A stretch of DNA of 64,000 bases from positions 1 to 64,000 of the forward strand of contig CAZLGW010000014.1 of NCBI GenBank assembly GCA_964559125.1, in the 5' to 3' direction. The DNA is from Ravibacter sp964559125 (GTDB lineage: Bacteria > Bacteroidota > Bacteroidia > Cytophagales > Spirosomataceae). This document shows, piece after piece, positions 52,282 to 60,921 of the stretch; within the stretch, counting starts at the first letter, position 1, and each line of letters starts with the position of its first letter. A model generated the notes under the pieces. It had not been told where the DNA came from and made no database searches. It saw only the letters and a list, made by a program, of their open reading frames with translations. Made by a program: the position numbers and the translations under genes.

Positions 52282-52890
52282 ATGTTTACCGGCATTATTG
52301 AAACAATAGGCGAAGTGGTATCCGTCAGGGAAACCGGCACCAATATTGATTTTACACTGAAGTCGTCCATGGCCTCTGAGCTGAAAGTGGATCAGAGCGT
52401 CAGTCACAGCGGCGTCTGCCTTACGGTGACCGGTATTGAGGGCGATACATACGGGGTAACGGCAGTTGAAGAAACCCTGAAGAAGACGAATCTAGGCCAA
52501 CTGAGGCCCGGCAGTAAGGTGAACATGGAAAGGTGTATGCCGGCCGGCGGCAGGTTCGACGGCCATATCGTACAGGGCCATGTGGATCAGACCGGGACCT
52601 GTACCGGCATAGAAGACCGCGGCGGAAGCTGGCTGTTCAGCTTTTCCTATGATACGGCCGGGCACAACCACCTAACCGTGGAGAAAGGCTCAATTTGTGT
52701 AAACGGCGTCAGTCTTACCGTCATCGACTCGGAAGAGGGTGCTTTCCGGGTAGCGATCATTCCCTATACCTTTGAGCATACCAATTTCCATTCGCTGGCT
52801 GTAGGAGATAAGGTAAATCTGGAATTCGATATCCTGGGGAAGTACATTCAGAAGCTGCTGCAGCGCGATAAGCAACAGTTTGTTGGCTGA
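52282..52890 (+). CDS. ribE: Riboflavin synthase, alpha subunit
   Basis: 202 residues from the ATG at 52282, giving the diagnostic MFTGIIETIG start; the longer frame adds unrelated residues. The enzyme dismutates two 6,7-dimethyl-8-ribityllumazines to riboflavin. Two lumazine-binding repeats are visible (1-~95 and ~96-195), with SHSGVCLTVT in the first and KGSICVNGVSLTVI in the second. A TAAATTTG box at 52247-52254 lies upstream. No FMN riboswitch was seen in the short leader. Confidence 0.95.
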   Translation: MFTGIIETIGEVVSVRETGTNIDFTLKSSMASELKVDQSVSHSGVCLTVTGIEGDTYGVTAVEETLKKTNLGQLRPGSKVNMERCMPAGGRFDGHIVQGHVDQTGTCTGIEDRGGSWLFSFSYDTAGHNHLTVEKGSICVNGVSLTVIDSEEGAFRVAIIPYTFEHTNFHSLAVGDKVNLEFDILGKYIQKLLQRDKQQFVG

Positions 52891-52943
52891 TAAAATATTA
52901 CTGCTAAATTTACCGTTCAAAAATTGCATGTACCTGAACATAA

Positions 52944-53723
52944 ATGGCCAAGATTAGTACCAATTCCCTCAAAGATCTACTGACCCATATCGGTATTGTC
53001 ATAGCATTGATACTGGTCTTTTTTCTTGCCTTTTTCTTTGTATACCTACCTTTTACAACTAACCACGGTCAATCAGTGACCGTGCCCGACGTGCAGAAGA
53101 TGGATGTGCGCAAGATCGGGAAGTTTCTCGATGAGCGGGATCTGAACTACGAAGTGAGTGACTGTACATTTGTAACCAACCTGCCGCCGCTGGCGGTCAT
53201 CAGTCAGTATCCGAAACCAGGGTCCAAGGTGAAGGAAGGCCGGAAAATATACGTCACCGTGGTGATGCAGACCGTTCCGGTCATCAAGATGCCGAAAGTG
53301 ACCGATATGTCGCACAAAAGCGCTGAGCTGCTTCTGAAGAGCAACGGGCTCTTACTGGGTGCGCTGCGTTATGTGCCTGACCTGGCTCACGGATCGGTAT
53401 TGAAACAGTTTTACAATGGGAAGGAAATAGTGCCGGGTGAAGATGTACCCAAAGGATCGAGGATCGACCTGGAAGTGGGTAACGGGTTAGGGAACACTAC
53501 TTTTCCGGCTCCTTCGGTAGTAGGAATGGCGGAGGATGAAGCAGAGTTCCAGATTATCGGGGCGGGACTGAAGATAGGACAGAGGCTTGTGGTACCGGCA
53601 AAAGAAGACCAGGGGCCGGGTACTATAGTCAAGCAGAACCCCGTTGCCGGTCACAGCATTCGTATCGGTGAGGAAATAGACATCTGGGTGACTGAACCCG
53701 GACAGGATGATGCTGAAAATTAA
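52944..53723 (+). CDS. PASTA domain membrane protein
   Basis: 259 residues. One N-terminal membrane helix (about 14-37) is followed by three PASTA repeats (~38-107, ~108-178, ~180-252), each with the pattern VPxV/MPxVxxM, a helix, then GxxxxxxxY and GxxVxxQxP-like turns. PASTA domains bind peptidoglycan fragments in kinases and PBPs, but no catalytic domain is present. It starts 53 bp after ribE and precedes the rhodanese gene. It may be a wall-sensing or scaffolding protein. Confidence 0.88.
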   Translation: MAKISTNSLKDLLTHIGIVIALILVFFLAFFFVYLPFTTNHGQSVTVPDVQKMDVRKIGKFLDERDLNYEVSDCTFVTNLPPLAVISQYPKPGSKVKEGRKIYVTVVMQTVPVIKMPKVTDMSHKSAELLLKSNGLLLGALRYVPDLAHGSVLKQFYNGKEIVPGEDVPKGSRIDLEVGNGLGNTTFPAPSVVGMAEDEAEFQIIGAGLKIGQRLVVPAKEDQGPGTIVKQNPVAGHSIRIGEEIDIWVTEPGQDDAEN

Positions 53724-53800
53724 AACGGTGCTGTAGACAGGCGATTTTAAAATTTGAAAACAGTCAATAGACAAGGAACCCAATTATTCTGAAGAAAGAA

Positions 53801-54109
53801 ATGGATATAACAGTTGAAGAACTTAGAGACAGGCTTGAATCGGGGGAGGAGTTAAACCTCATCGATGTCCGGGAAGAGCATGAGTATGAAGCTGATAATC
53901 TCGGTGCCTACCTGATCCCGCTTGGGGAGCTCCCGTCAAGGCTCCCGGAGCTGGCGGAACTTAAGGATCAGGAAGTACTTATACATTGTCGTTCGGGGGC
54001 GCGCAGCGACCGCGCGAAGCAATTCCTGCTGGGGCAGGGATTCCAGAATGTGAGGAATGTGCTGGGAGGGATCCTGGCCTACCGCGAGTTGGAAGAAAGC
54101 GACGAGTAA
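53801..54109 (+). CDS. Rhodanese-like sulfurtransferase
   Basis: 102 residues, a single rhodanese domain. The active-site loop is CRSGARS with Cys63, and LIDVREEHEYE (20-30) is the N-terminal signature. It carries a persulfide in sulfur transfer. Its partner is unknown. It is cytoplasmic. A strong terminator follows 17 bp after the stop. Confidence 0.92.
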   Translation: MDITVEELRDRLESGEELNLIDVREEHEYEADNLGAYLIPLGELPSRLPELAELKDQEVLIHCRSGARSDRAKQFLLGQGFQNVRNVLGGILAYRELEESDE

Positions 54110-54126
54110 AATTTACGGTTTTCGAT

Positions 54127-54164
54127 AAAAAAGAGGTTCTTCGGATGCGGAGAACCTCTTTTTT
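54127..54164 (+). terminator. Strong rho-independent terminator after the rhodanese gene
   Basis: aaaaaagaggttct (54127-54140) and agaacctctttttt (54151-54164) form a perfect 14-bp stem with a 10-nt loop, with a T run on the plus strand. Confidence 0.9.
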
Positions 54165-54343
54165 ATCATATGCCGGTTAATATCATTATTGAATTCAAGC
54201 AGTAAATCCTGTTCTTAATTCCCTTTAGCTATTAAAAATTCAGAGAGGAAATACTTCTGCGATATTCAGCCTTATGCCGGGGAATATCTGCTGCTATCCC
54301 AAATCAGCCCTAAGTTAAATTGAAGCCGTCACCACCAGCAACG

Positions 54344-54724
54344 ATGAAACCATTTTCAGAATATTCAGCAGAGGAGTTGGCAATGGAACGTCTTTTTATC
54401 AGATGGGTGAAATTTCCTGATGATGCCCCTATCCGGTCTTTTTGGGAGAACTGGCTGAAGAAATTTCCCCAGATGCGCAGTACGGTAGCGGAGGCTTCCG
54501 AATTGGTCCGCATATCGTCTGAGTGGAAACCGGATGAGTCATTGTCCGAAGATGACGTCAATTCGATCTGGGGACGGATACGTTCCTCTATCGACCAGGT
54601 AAAAGAAATGGATCCCTGGCAGTCGAAGCTGGATACATTGGGGATCAGGGTGGTTTACTACAAATGGTATATAGCTGTTCTGGCTGCGTTGTTGATCCTG
54701 GTGCTGTTTTTGCTCTTCCGGTGA
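54344..54724 (+). CDS. FecR-like anti-sigma fragment ending after the membrane helix
   Basis: 126 residues from the ATG at 54344 (MKPFSEYSAEEL); an earlier in-frame ATG at 54320 is possible. The N-terminal ~65 residues resemble the cytoplasmic domain of Bacteroidota FecR anti-sigma factors: a short helix, then FIRWVKFPDDAPIRSFWENWL, then helices before a membrane segment (about 105-125). It stops there, LFLLFR, so the periplasmic FecR domain is missing. No ECF sigma gene is adjacent, and the downstream sequence has no frame continuing the domain. It may be a minimal anti-sigma factor or a remnant. Confidence 0.55.
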   Translation: MKPFSEYSAEELAMERLFIRWVKFPDDAPIRSFWENWLKKFPQMRSTVAEASELVRISSEWKPDESLSEDDVNSIWGRIRSSIDQVKEMDPWQSKLDTLGIRVVYYKWYIAVLAALLILVLFLLFR

Positions 54725-54745
54725 TTTAACCGCGGGAGATTGGGC

Positions 54746-54863
54746 TCTCCCTCGTCGGACGATGGGAGGGAGATATCAGGTCTTTGACCTGATAAAGGAT
54801 GATCTTTTTTCGCCGGTCCGAGACCGGCTTTCGCTCTTTCACCGTCGGGAGACGGGAAAGAGC
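54746..54863. repeat. Cluster of four hairpins between convergent genes
   Basis: Four separate inverted repeats sit within 118 bp. A: tctccctc (54746-54753)/gagggaga (54766-54773). B: tatcaggtc (54774-54782)/gacctgata (54786-54794), perfect. C: gccggtc (54812-54818)/gaccggc (54822-54828), perfect. D: gctctttc plus ccgtc (54833-54846)/gacgg plus gaaagagc (54851-54863), one bulged A. A TTTTTT run (54805-54810) follows B. They could end both convergent transcripts; four is more than needed. Confidence 0.7.
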
Positions 54864-54877
54864 TGGGCTTAAAAAGA

Positions 54878-56986
54878 CTATTTGCTTTCAAATGCCTTCT
54901 TCCCTCTTTCGAGAAAGTTTACAAACCTGATCGGGTCGAGGTCATAGTCGACCGGCGGCACCATGAGATTCCCGTCGTGGTCGACAATGCAGTAATAGGG
55001 CTGCGCATTGTTGTTATATTTCACGATCTGTATATCGCCGTTACGGGCACCTATTGTTTTCTTAACCCGCTGGTCGAAAGAGGAAGTATACCATTCCTCT
55101 TCGGGTAGCCTGGTCTTATCGTCTACGTAGAGCGCTACGATAACAAAGTCCTTTTTCAACCTGCTCAGTACCTCAGGATGGCTCCAGACCCTGGCTTCCA
55201 TTTCACGGCAGTTTACGCAGCCATGACCTGTAAAGTCGATAAACACCGGCTTGTTGGCCTTGCGGGCATTTTCAAGTCCCTGCTGAAGCTCGAAATAACC
55301 GGTGAGGCCGTGAGGCAGCTTGAATAAATCCGAATATTTAACCGGTTCGGAATGGAGTTGGAGATAATCGGGACCCGGGCGGGTGGCGATCTTGCCGAGG
55401 TCGAAGTCATGAGTGGTTTGAGGGGGCAGATAGCCTGCAAGGGCTTTCAGAGGAGCTCCCCACATACCCGGCATCATGTATACCACGAAAGTGAACGACA
55501 CAATGGAAAGCAGTATCCTCTGCACGCTCAACTTCTCTACCGGCGAATCATGGGGTGTCCTGATTTTCCCGAGGAGGTAGAGGCCAAGGAAAGAAAAAAT
55601 CACTATCCAGAATGCCAGGAAGACTTCCCGGTCAAGGATGCGCCAATGGTAGACCTGGTCGGCGATACTGAGAAATTTCAGCGCCAGCGCCAGTTCCAGG
55701 AAGCCCAGCACGACCTTTACGGTATTCAGCCATCCGCCCGATTTGGGCAGTTTCTTCAGCCAGTCGGGGAAAAGTGCAAAAAGTGTAAAAGGGATAGCAA
55801 AAGCGGCAGAATACGCGATCATACCGACTATCGGTTTCAGAACCTGCCCGCCTGCAGATGCAACGAGGATGCTTCCGGCTATCGGCCCTGTGCAGGAAAA
55901 AGACACCAGCACGAGTGTGAAAGCCATGAAAAAAACACCTACCATTCCGCCCTGATCGGCCCTGGAATCCATTTTGTTGACTAAAGAAGAGGGGAGAACG
56001 ATCTCGAACATGCCCAGGAACGACAGTGCAAACAGGAAGAACACGAGGAAGAAGAACACGTTGGGAATCCAGTGCGTGCTCAGGAAGTTGGCAAAGGCAG
56101 GCCCGTTAAGCCTAGAAACAATTACGCCTATAAATGTATAAATGAGGATGATGAAGGATCCGTAAAGGAGCGCTTTCTTTTTTCCGTCCTTTTGTTTGGT
56201 AAAGAAAGTGACCGTCATCGGGATCACCGGGAATACACAGGGAGTGAGCAGGGCAGCGAGTCCTGCGAGAAATGCAGTGAGTGCAAAAGTCCATAGAGAG
56301 GTGCTTTCTTTGCTTTCACCACCTTCCGGCTGAATGCTGCCGACGGAGAGGGTATCAGCCGGAGGAGACGGGACGGGGGCGGTTTCAACAACCTTGGCGG
56401 TATCGGTATTTTCAGAGGGTTGTACTTTTTCCACAGCATCTTTCTCTGCCGTGGCCGCAGGCGTAGGTGTTTTCTCTTCGCGTGGTGTTGCGGGTGAAGC
56501 AGGCGCGGCGTCGGAAACCTGCAGGCCTGCTATGGTAAACTCATCATCTCCGGGAACACACAGGCCCGAAACGTTGCTGCAGGTCAGGAAGCCTACTTCC
56601 CCTTTTATAACGGGATTTTTCGCGAGTATTTTAACTTTCTGCCTGAAGGTGGCCCTTCTTTCAAAATAGGTAATCTCTGCCTCCCATATTTTATCAAATT
56701 TTTTCTGGGCGCCTACGGGTACAAGTTTCCCGATCAGTTGGAAGGAAGGGTGCTCTTCGAAGGTCACCGTGGTCGGGGTCGGTCCCAGATCCGGGTCGAT
56801 ATCCGAAGAGTAGAGATACCAGTCTTTATCGATGGTAGCGCGGAAAATCAGGTCGATTTCATCGCCGACGTTTGCTGTAGCGGCAGATGTACTGTATTCA
56901 AAACGGGCGTGTTTCTGAAACTGCGCATTGGCTTGAAAGCCTGAAATCAGTAATATGAATGTAAGGAGCTTATGTATTTTTGACAT
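54878..56986 (-). CDS. Thiol:disulfide interchange protein DsbD family
   Basis: About 702 residues from the ATG at 56986 (MSKIHKLLTF); the ATG at 57016 is an alternative and the frame before it opens at TTG. A signal peptide (…FQANAQ) is followed by an N-terminal DsbD-alpha-like domain (~30-170), a Pro/Thr-rich linker, eight membrane helices (from ~225, TPCVFPVIPMTVTFF) and a C-terminal thioredoxin-like domain with CVNC (Cys590/593, GHGCVNCRE). It moves electrons from cytoplasmic thioredoxin to periplasmic partners. It begins ~60 bp after the GT-C gene stop. Confidence 0.93.
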   Translation of the reverse strand: MSKIHKLLTFILLISGFQANAQFQKHARFEYSTSAATANVGDEIDLIFRATIDKDWYLYSSDIDPDLGPTPTTVTFEEHPSFQLIGKLVPVGAQKKFDKIWEAEITYFERRATFRQKVKILAKNPVIKGEVGFLTCSNVSGLCVPGDDEFTIAGLQVSDAAPASPATPREEKTPTPAATAEKDAVEKVQPSENTDTAKVVETAPVPSPPADTLSVGSIQPEGGESKESTSLWTFALTAFLAGLAALLTPCVFPVIPMTVTFFTKQKDGKKKALLYGSFIILIYTFIGVIVSRLNGPAFANFLSTHWIPNVFFFLVFFLFALSFLGMFEIVLPSSLVNKMDSRADQGGMVGVFFMAFTLVLVSFSCTGPIAGSILVASAGGQVLKPIVGMIAYSAAFAIPFTLFALFPDWLKKLPKSGGWLNTVKVVLGFLELALALKFLSIADQVYHWRILDREVFLAFWIVIFSFLGLYLLGKIRTPHDSPVEKLSVQRILLSIVSFTFVVYMMPGMWGAPLKALAGYLPPQTTHDFDLGKIATRPGPDYLQLHSEPVKYSDLFKLPHGLTGYFELQQGLENARKANKPVFIDFTGHGCVNCREMEARVWSHPEVLSRLKKDFVIVALYVDDKTRLPEEEWYTSSFDQRVKKTIGARNGDIQIVKYNNNAQPYYCIVDHDGNLMVPPVDYDLDPIRFVNFLERGKKAFESK

Positions 56987-57049
56987 CGATGCTGGCTTCA
57001 AAAAATTATTGTTCATAGCAAGGAGCCTGGTAGGTTGCGACAAGGACAA

Positions 57050-58282
57050 CTAAGACTCTTCTCCCGCTGCCGTCTGTGTGCTGCTAAGCTCTTTGTATGT
57101 AAGATGGAGAACGATCAGCAGAGCAATAAAGATCAGCAGAGCTGCAAATTTCATATCGATCAGCTCTATCCCGAAGAGAAAGGGGTAGTAGCCGCAATAG
57201 GAAGCAAATACGACAAAAATCGGAATATACCAGTACTTCCTGTAACAAAAAGCAAAAAGGATACTGAAGACATCTGCCAGGTAAAAGTAGCGTTCATGCA
57301 TTTTAGGCAGTATAAAAGGGAAAAGCAGTACCGACAAAAACATCAGTAGCACCAGTTGTGTTTGTGTGAGATTTTTTTTGGAAAACACCACCATAAGGCT
57401 GATGAATACCCCTGCAAACATGGCCAGCGTAATACCTGCGGATTTTAATGATTCCATCCATGGCACACCTACGAGCATGGCATAGGCAGAAGGTGCATTG
57501 AGCGCATAAGTAGGGTAATTACCTGCCTGTTTTATGTAAACAAGGGCCACATCGGCCAAAGGAGCCCCTAAAAGAAATGCCGGGATACCCATCACAATGT
57601 AGGCTACCGGGAGCAGCAGGAACTGCGTCGTCTTTATTTGTCCCTGGAGAAAAAGTACAAGAAACGGAATCAGGATAAAAATGCTCTGGATCTTGAATGC
57701 GAATGCTGCGCCCCACAAAAATACAGCCCACAAATATTTCTGACGAATCACTGCCAGGAAAGAAAAGACGATAAAAGTAGCGTAGATTACATCGCATTGT
57801 CCCCAGAAAGCCGAGTTGCTGAATACAGTGGGACACATAAAGACAGCTCCTGCACAGAGTACGGGCAGGAGCGAAGTGCGGTCGGTTATTTCTCTTGCGA
57901 TCAGCCACACACCGGTTGCCAGCGCCACGTCGAACATTACAGACACCGCCTTCATACCCAGCAGGGGGCTTAGGTTAAATTCAGCCAGGAATGCCAGTAA
58001 ATAGACATAAGAAGGCGTATAGTCTGTTATGGTGGCAAATTCACGCATTCCGCGCAGCCCGCCCAGTTGTTTGTACCAGGGTAGGAACGCGTCACGGTAG
58101 TCTACAGACTCAAATGAAAATAAGTGGAATCGTATAGCCAGTCCAGCAGTAAGAAACAAACCGGCCAGCAGAACTTCGGAATGCCGGGCGGCAAATTCGA
58201 TAAAACTTGTGTTCTTATACTGTGAATAGGCAGCAAATGCAATTATCAGAACAATGTATAGAAGGAGAAAGGCATTTTCCAT
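57050..58282 (-). CDS. GT-C fold glycosyltransferase, Gpi18-like mannosyltransferase
   Basis: 410 residues with ~10 membrane helices. An early loop carries acidic residues (SVDYRDAFLPWYKQL), fitting a GT-C catalytic site. Family-like segments are SNSAFWGQCDVIYA and PKMHERYFYLADVF, as in COG5542/GPI mannosyltransferase-type proteins. It probably transfers a sugar from a polyprenyl-phosphate donor at the outer face of the inner membrane. Acceptor unknown. It lies upstream of dsbD on the same strand. Confidence 0.75.
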   Translation of the reverse strand: MENAFLLLYIVLIIAFAAYSQYKNTSFIEFAARHSEVLLAGLFLTAGLAIRFHLFSFESVDYRDAFLPWYKQLGGLRGMREFATITDYTPSYVYLLAFLAEFNLSPLLGMKAVSVMFDVALATGVWLIAREITDRTSLLPVLCAGAVFMCPTVFSNSAFWGQCDVIYATFIVFSFLAVIRQKYLWAVFLWGAAFAFKIQSIFILIPFLVLFLQGQIKTTQFLLLPVAYIVMGIPAFLLGAPLADVALVYIKQAGNYPTYALNAPSAYAMLVGVPWMESLKSAGITLAMFAGVFISLMVVFSKKNLTQTQLVLLMFLSVLLFPFILPKMHERYFYLADVFSILFAFCYRKYWYIPIFVVFASYCGYYPFLFGIELIDMKFAALLIFIALLIVLHLTYKELSSTQTAAGEES

Positions 58283-58440
58283 ATAAAATAACTCGGGATC
58301 TCAATTTTTGTAGGCTGCTGAGGTTGTTTTTATATTGTACCCGGTAGAGCAGGAAGATGTTGTTTCTGCGCAATATATAAAAAAAGAAACAAAGTATGGT
58401 GTCCTGTAAGGGCCTGACAAGTAGTCTGCAGCCCGTGAGC

Positions 58441-59706
58441 CTAAACGAGGTAGCGAAACAGATCGGGTTGATCATTTACATACTCAAAGACAATATCTGC
58501 GTTTTTCATCCTGCTGATGAGCGGCTGGTAGTCTTCCCTGCGCTTCAATTCGATCCCGACCATAGCAGGCCCCTGTTCCCTGTTTGTTTTCTTAATGTAT
58601 TCGAACCGGGCAATATCGTCGTCGGGGCCCAGTACATTCAGAAACTCCCGCAACGCTCCGGCTCTCTGCGGGAAACGGATGATGAAGTAGTGCTTCAGTC
58701 CTTCATACAACATTGAGCGCTCCCTGATCTCTTCGGTACGGGTGATGTCGTTGTTGCCGCCGCTTACGATCACGACTACGTTTTTGCCGGCAATTTTATC
58801 TTTGAGCGAATCCAGGGCGGCTACACTGAGCGCTCCGGCAGGTTCTGCTACAATCGCTTCTTCATTATAAAGCTGAAGAATGGCGGTGCAGACTTTTCCC
58901 TCAGGGATAAGGAGTACTTCGTCGAGGTTCTCGCGGCATATAGCAAAGGTGTGGTTGCCGACCCGCTTTACGGCGGCCCCGTCGACAAATTTGTCGATTT
59001 CTGCGAGTTCCACCACTTTCCCTGCTTTCAGCGATTCCAGAAGAGCGGGAGCACCTTCCGGTTCGACACCGATTATTCTGGTAGCCGGAGACAACTGCCT
59101 GAATACGGTAGATACCCCGGCCGCGAGCCCTCCGCCTCCGACGGGCAACACCAGATAGTCAATCTTGAAATTGGCGTCCTCCAGGATTTCCAGCCCTACG
59201 GTTCCCTGGCCTTCGATAACACTTATGTCGTCAAACGGATGGACGAATATGGAACGGGTTTGCTGGCAAAACTCGAGCGAAGCCTTGTAAGAATCGTCGA
59301 AAGTATCGCCTGTCAGCCTGATATCTACCCAGTTTTTGCCAAACATACCGACCTGCTGTACTTTTTGGGTGGGTGTGGTAGTGGGCATGAAAATAGTGCC
59401 TTTTACCTCCATTTTCCTGCAGGCAAAAGCCACGCCCTGCGCGTGGTTGCCTGCACTGGCGCAGACTACGCCTTTCTGCAGGTCCTCTTTGGAGAGACCC
59501 ACCATCTTATTATAGGCGCCCCGTACTTTATAGGAACGAACGATCTGCTGGTCTTCGCGCTTGAGGTAGACCGAAGCGCCATACCTTTCGGAAAGGTTTG
59601 CATTCAGCGTAAGAGGAGTACGGGGAATGATATTCTTTAGCCTTTCGGCCGCCAGCCTGATATTTTCAAGAACCGGATAGCTTTCGGCATCAGGAGAGGA
59701 ATTCAC
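58441..59706 (-). CDS. ilvA: Threonine ammonia-lyase (biosynthetic)
   Basis: 421 residues from a GTG at 59706. IlvA deaminates threonine to 2-oxobutanoate, the first step of isoleucine synthesis, using PLP. The PLP lysine is in SYKVRGAYNK (about 57-66); the glycine loop is SAGNHAQGVA and the serine end is VVIVSGGNNDI. A C-terminal ACT-like regulatory segment (~330-421, YFIIRFPQRAGALREFL) suggests isoleucine feedback. It is last in the ilv run, separated from ilvC by a repeat-rich 119-bp gap. Confidence 0.95.
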   Translation of the reverse strand: MNSSPDAESYPVLENIRLAAERLKNIIPRTPLTLNANLSERYGASVYLKREDQQIVRSYKVRGAYNKMVGLSKEDLQKGVVCASAGNHAQGVAFACRKMEVKGTIFMPTTTPTQKVQQVGMFGKNWVDIRLTGDTFDDSYKASLEFCQQTRSIFVHPFDDISVIEGQGTVGLEILEDANFKIDYLVLPVGGGGLAAGVSTVFRQLSPATRIIGVEPEGAPALLESLKAGKVVELAEIDKFVDGAAVKRVGNHTFAICRENLDEVLLIPEGKVCTAILQLYNEEAIVAEPAGALSVAALDSLKDKIAGKNVVVIVSGGNNDITRTEEIRERSMLYEGLKHYFIIRFPQRAGALREFLNVLGPDDDIARFEYIKKTNREQGPAMVGIELKRREDYQPLISRMKNADIVFEYVNDQPDLFRYLV

Positions 59707-59737
59707 GGTAAGTATTATTAATGTTGATGAAGTGGTT

Positions 59738-59820
59738 ATCAGCTATCAGCGGTCAGAGATCAGCTATCAGCCAAGGTGACCCCGAGGCTGACTGCCGATA
59801 GCTGACTGCTGATAGCTGAC
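59738..59820. repeat. Direct and inverted repeats between ilvC and ilvA
   Basis: The 13-mer atcagctatcagc occurs at 59738-59750 and 59759-59771. A related inverted block (gctgactgccgatagctgac..., 59787-59820) pairs with it; about 28 of 35 positions are complementary around a ~13-nt loop. A large imperfect hairpin can form. It may be a dispersed repeat, mRNA-processing site or attenuator. Confidence 0.65.
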
Positions 59821-59825
59821 AGCTA

Positions 59826-60872
59826 TTAGTTACGCTCCGGGCGCAGACTCCTTACGGTAGCGCCGGCCTGCCAGATTTCAGATTCACGAAGCTCTTTCAG
59901 TTCTTCCTCGAGCTTTTCGCGATAGTCGGGCTGCGAGTTCCGGGTAATAGAGATTTTTGCTTCATTACCTGATTTTACCGAATTGTAGAGTTTTTCGAAA
60001 ACCGGTTTTGTAGCGTCGTGGAACGGCTTCCACCAGTCGAGCGCACCGCGCTGGGCCGTAGTGGAGCAGTTGGCATACATCCAGTCCATACCGTTCTCAG
60101 CAACGAGCGGCATCAGCGATTGGGTAAGTTCTTCGACAGTTTCATTGAAAGCTTCGGAAGGTGAGTGCCCGTTTTCACGAAGTACTTCGTACTGGGCCGC
60201 GAAAATACCCTGGATAGCACCCATCAGCGTACCTCTTTCACCTGTCAGGTCGGAAGTCACCTCGCGGTAGAAGTCAGTTTCAAACAGGTATCCGGAGCCA
60301 ACGCCTATACCCAGGGCGATAGCTTTTTCACGCGCTTTCCCGCTTGCATCCTGGAACACGGCAAAGGATGAGTTAAGCCCTTTCCCTTCTACGAAGAGGC
60401 GGCGCAACGAAGTGCCCGATCCTTTGGGAGCTACCAGGAACACATCAACATCGGCCGGGGGGATAATACCGGTCTGATCTTTATAGGTAATACCGAAGCC
60501 ATGTGAGAAATAAAGCGACTTACCGGCGGTAAGATATTTCTTTACGGTAGGCCAAAGCTCTATCTGGGCTGCATCAGAAAGGAGGTAGCAGATGATGGTG
60601 GCTTTTTCCAGGGCCTGCTCTATCTCGAACAACGTTTCGCCCGGAACCCAGCCATCGGAAACAGCCTTGTCCCAGGTTTTGCCGCCTTTTCTCTGACCTA
60701 CTATTACATTGATACCATTATCGCGAAGATTTAAACTTTGGCCCGGGCCCTGAACGCCGTAGCCGATAACTGCTATCGTATCGTTTGCCAGAAACTCCTG
60801 AGCTTTTTCAAGGGGGTATTCTTCACGGGTTACTACGTCCTCTTCTACTCCTCCAAAATTTAACTTTGCCAT
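59826..60872 (-). CDS. ilvC: Ketol-acid reductoisomerase
   Basis: 348 residues. IlvC rearranges and reduces acetolactate or acetohydroxybutyrate to dihydroxy acids for valine and isoleucine, with NADPH and Mg. The Rossmann motif is GYGVQGPGQSLNLRDNG (about 38-54), where many KARIs read GSQGHAHA; this looks like the Bacteroidota form. The metal-binding helices include LTGERGTLMGAIQG and FNETVEELTQSLMPL. It lies between an integral membrane gene and ilvA. Confidence 0.95.
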   Translation of the reverse strand: MAKLNFGGVEEDVVTREEYPLEKAQEFLANDTIAVIGYGVQGPGQSLNLRDNGINVIVGQRKGGKTWDKAVSDGWVPGETLFEIEQALEKATIICYLLSDAAQIELWPTVKKYLTAGKSLYFSHGFGITYKDQTGIIPPADVDVFLVAPKGSGTSLRRLFVEGKGLNSSFAVFQDASGKAREKAIALGIGVGSGYLFETDFYREVTSDLTGERGTLMGAIQGIFAAQYEVLRENGHSPSEAFNETVEELTQSLMPLVAENGMDWMYANCSTTAQRGALDWWKPFHDATKPVFEKLYNSVKSGNEAKISITRNSQPDYREKLEEELKELRESEIWQAGATVRSLRPERN

Positions 60873-60921
60873 TTTTCAGATACTTGTTTAGTGATAAAAA
60901 TTATTCGGATACAAAATTTGA

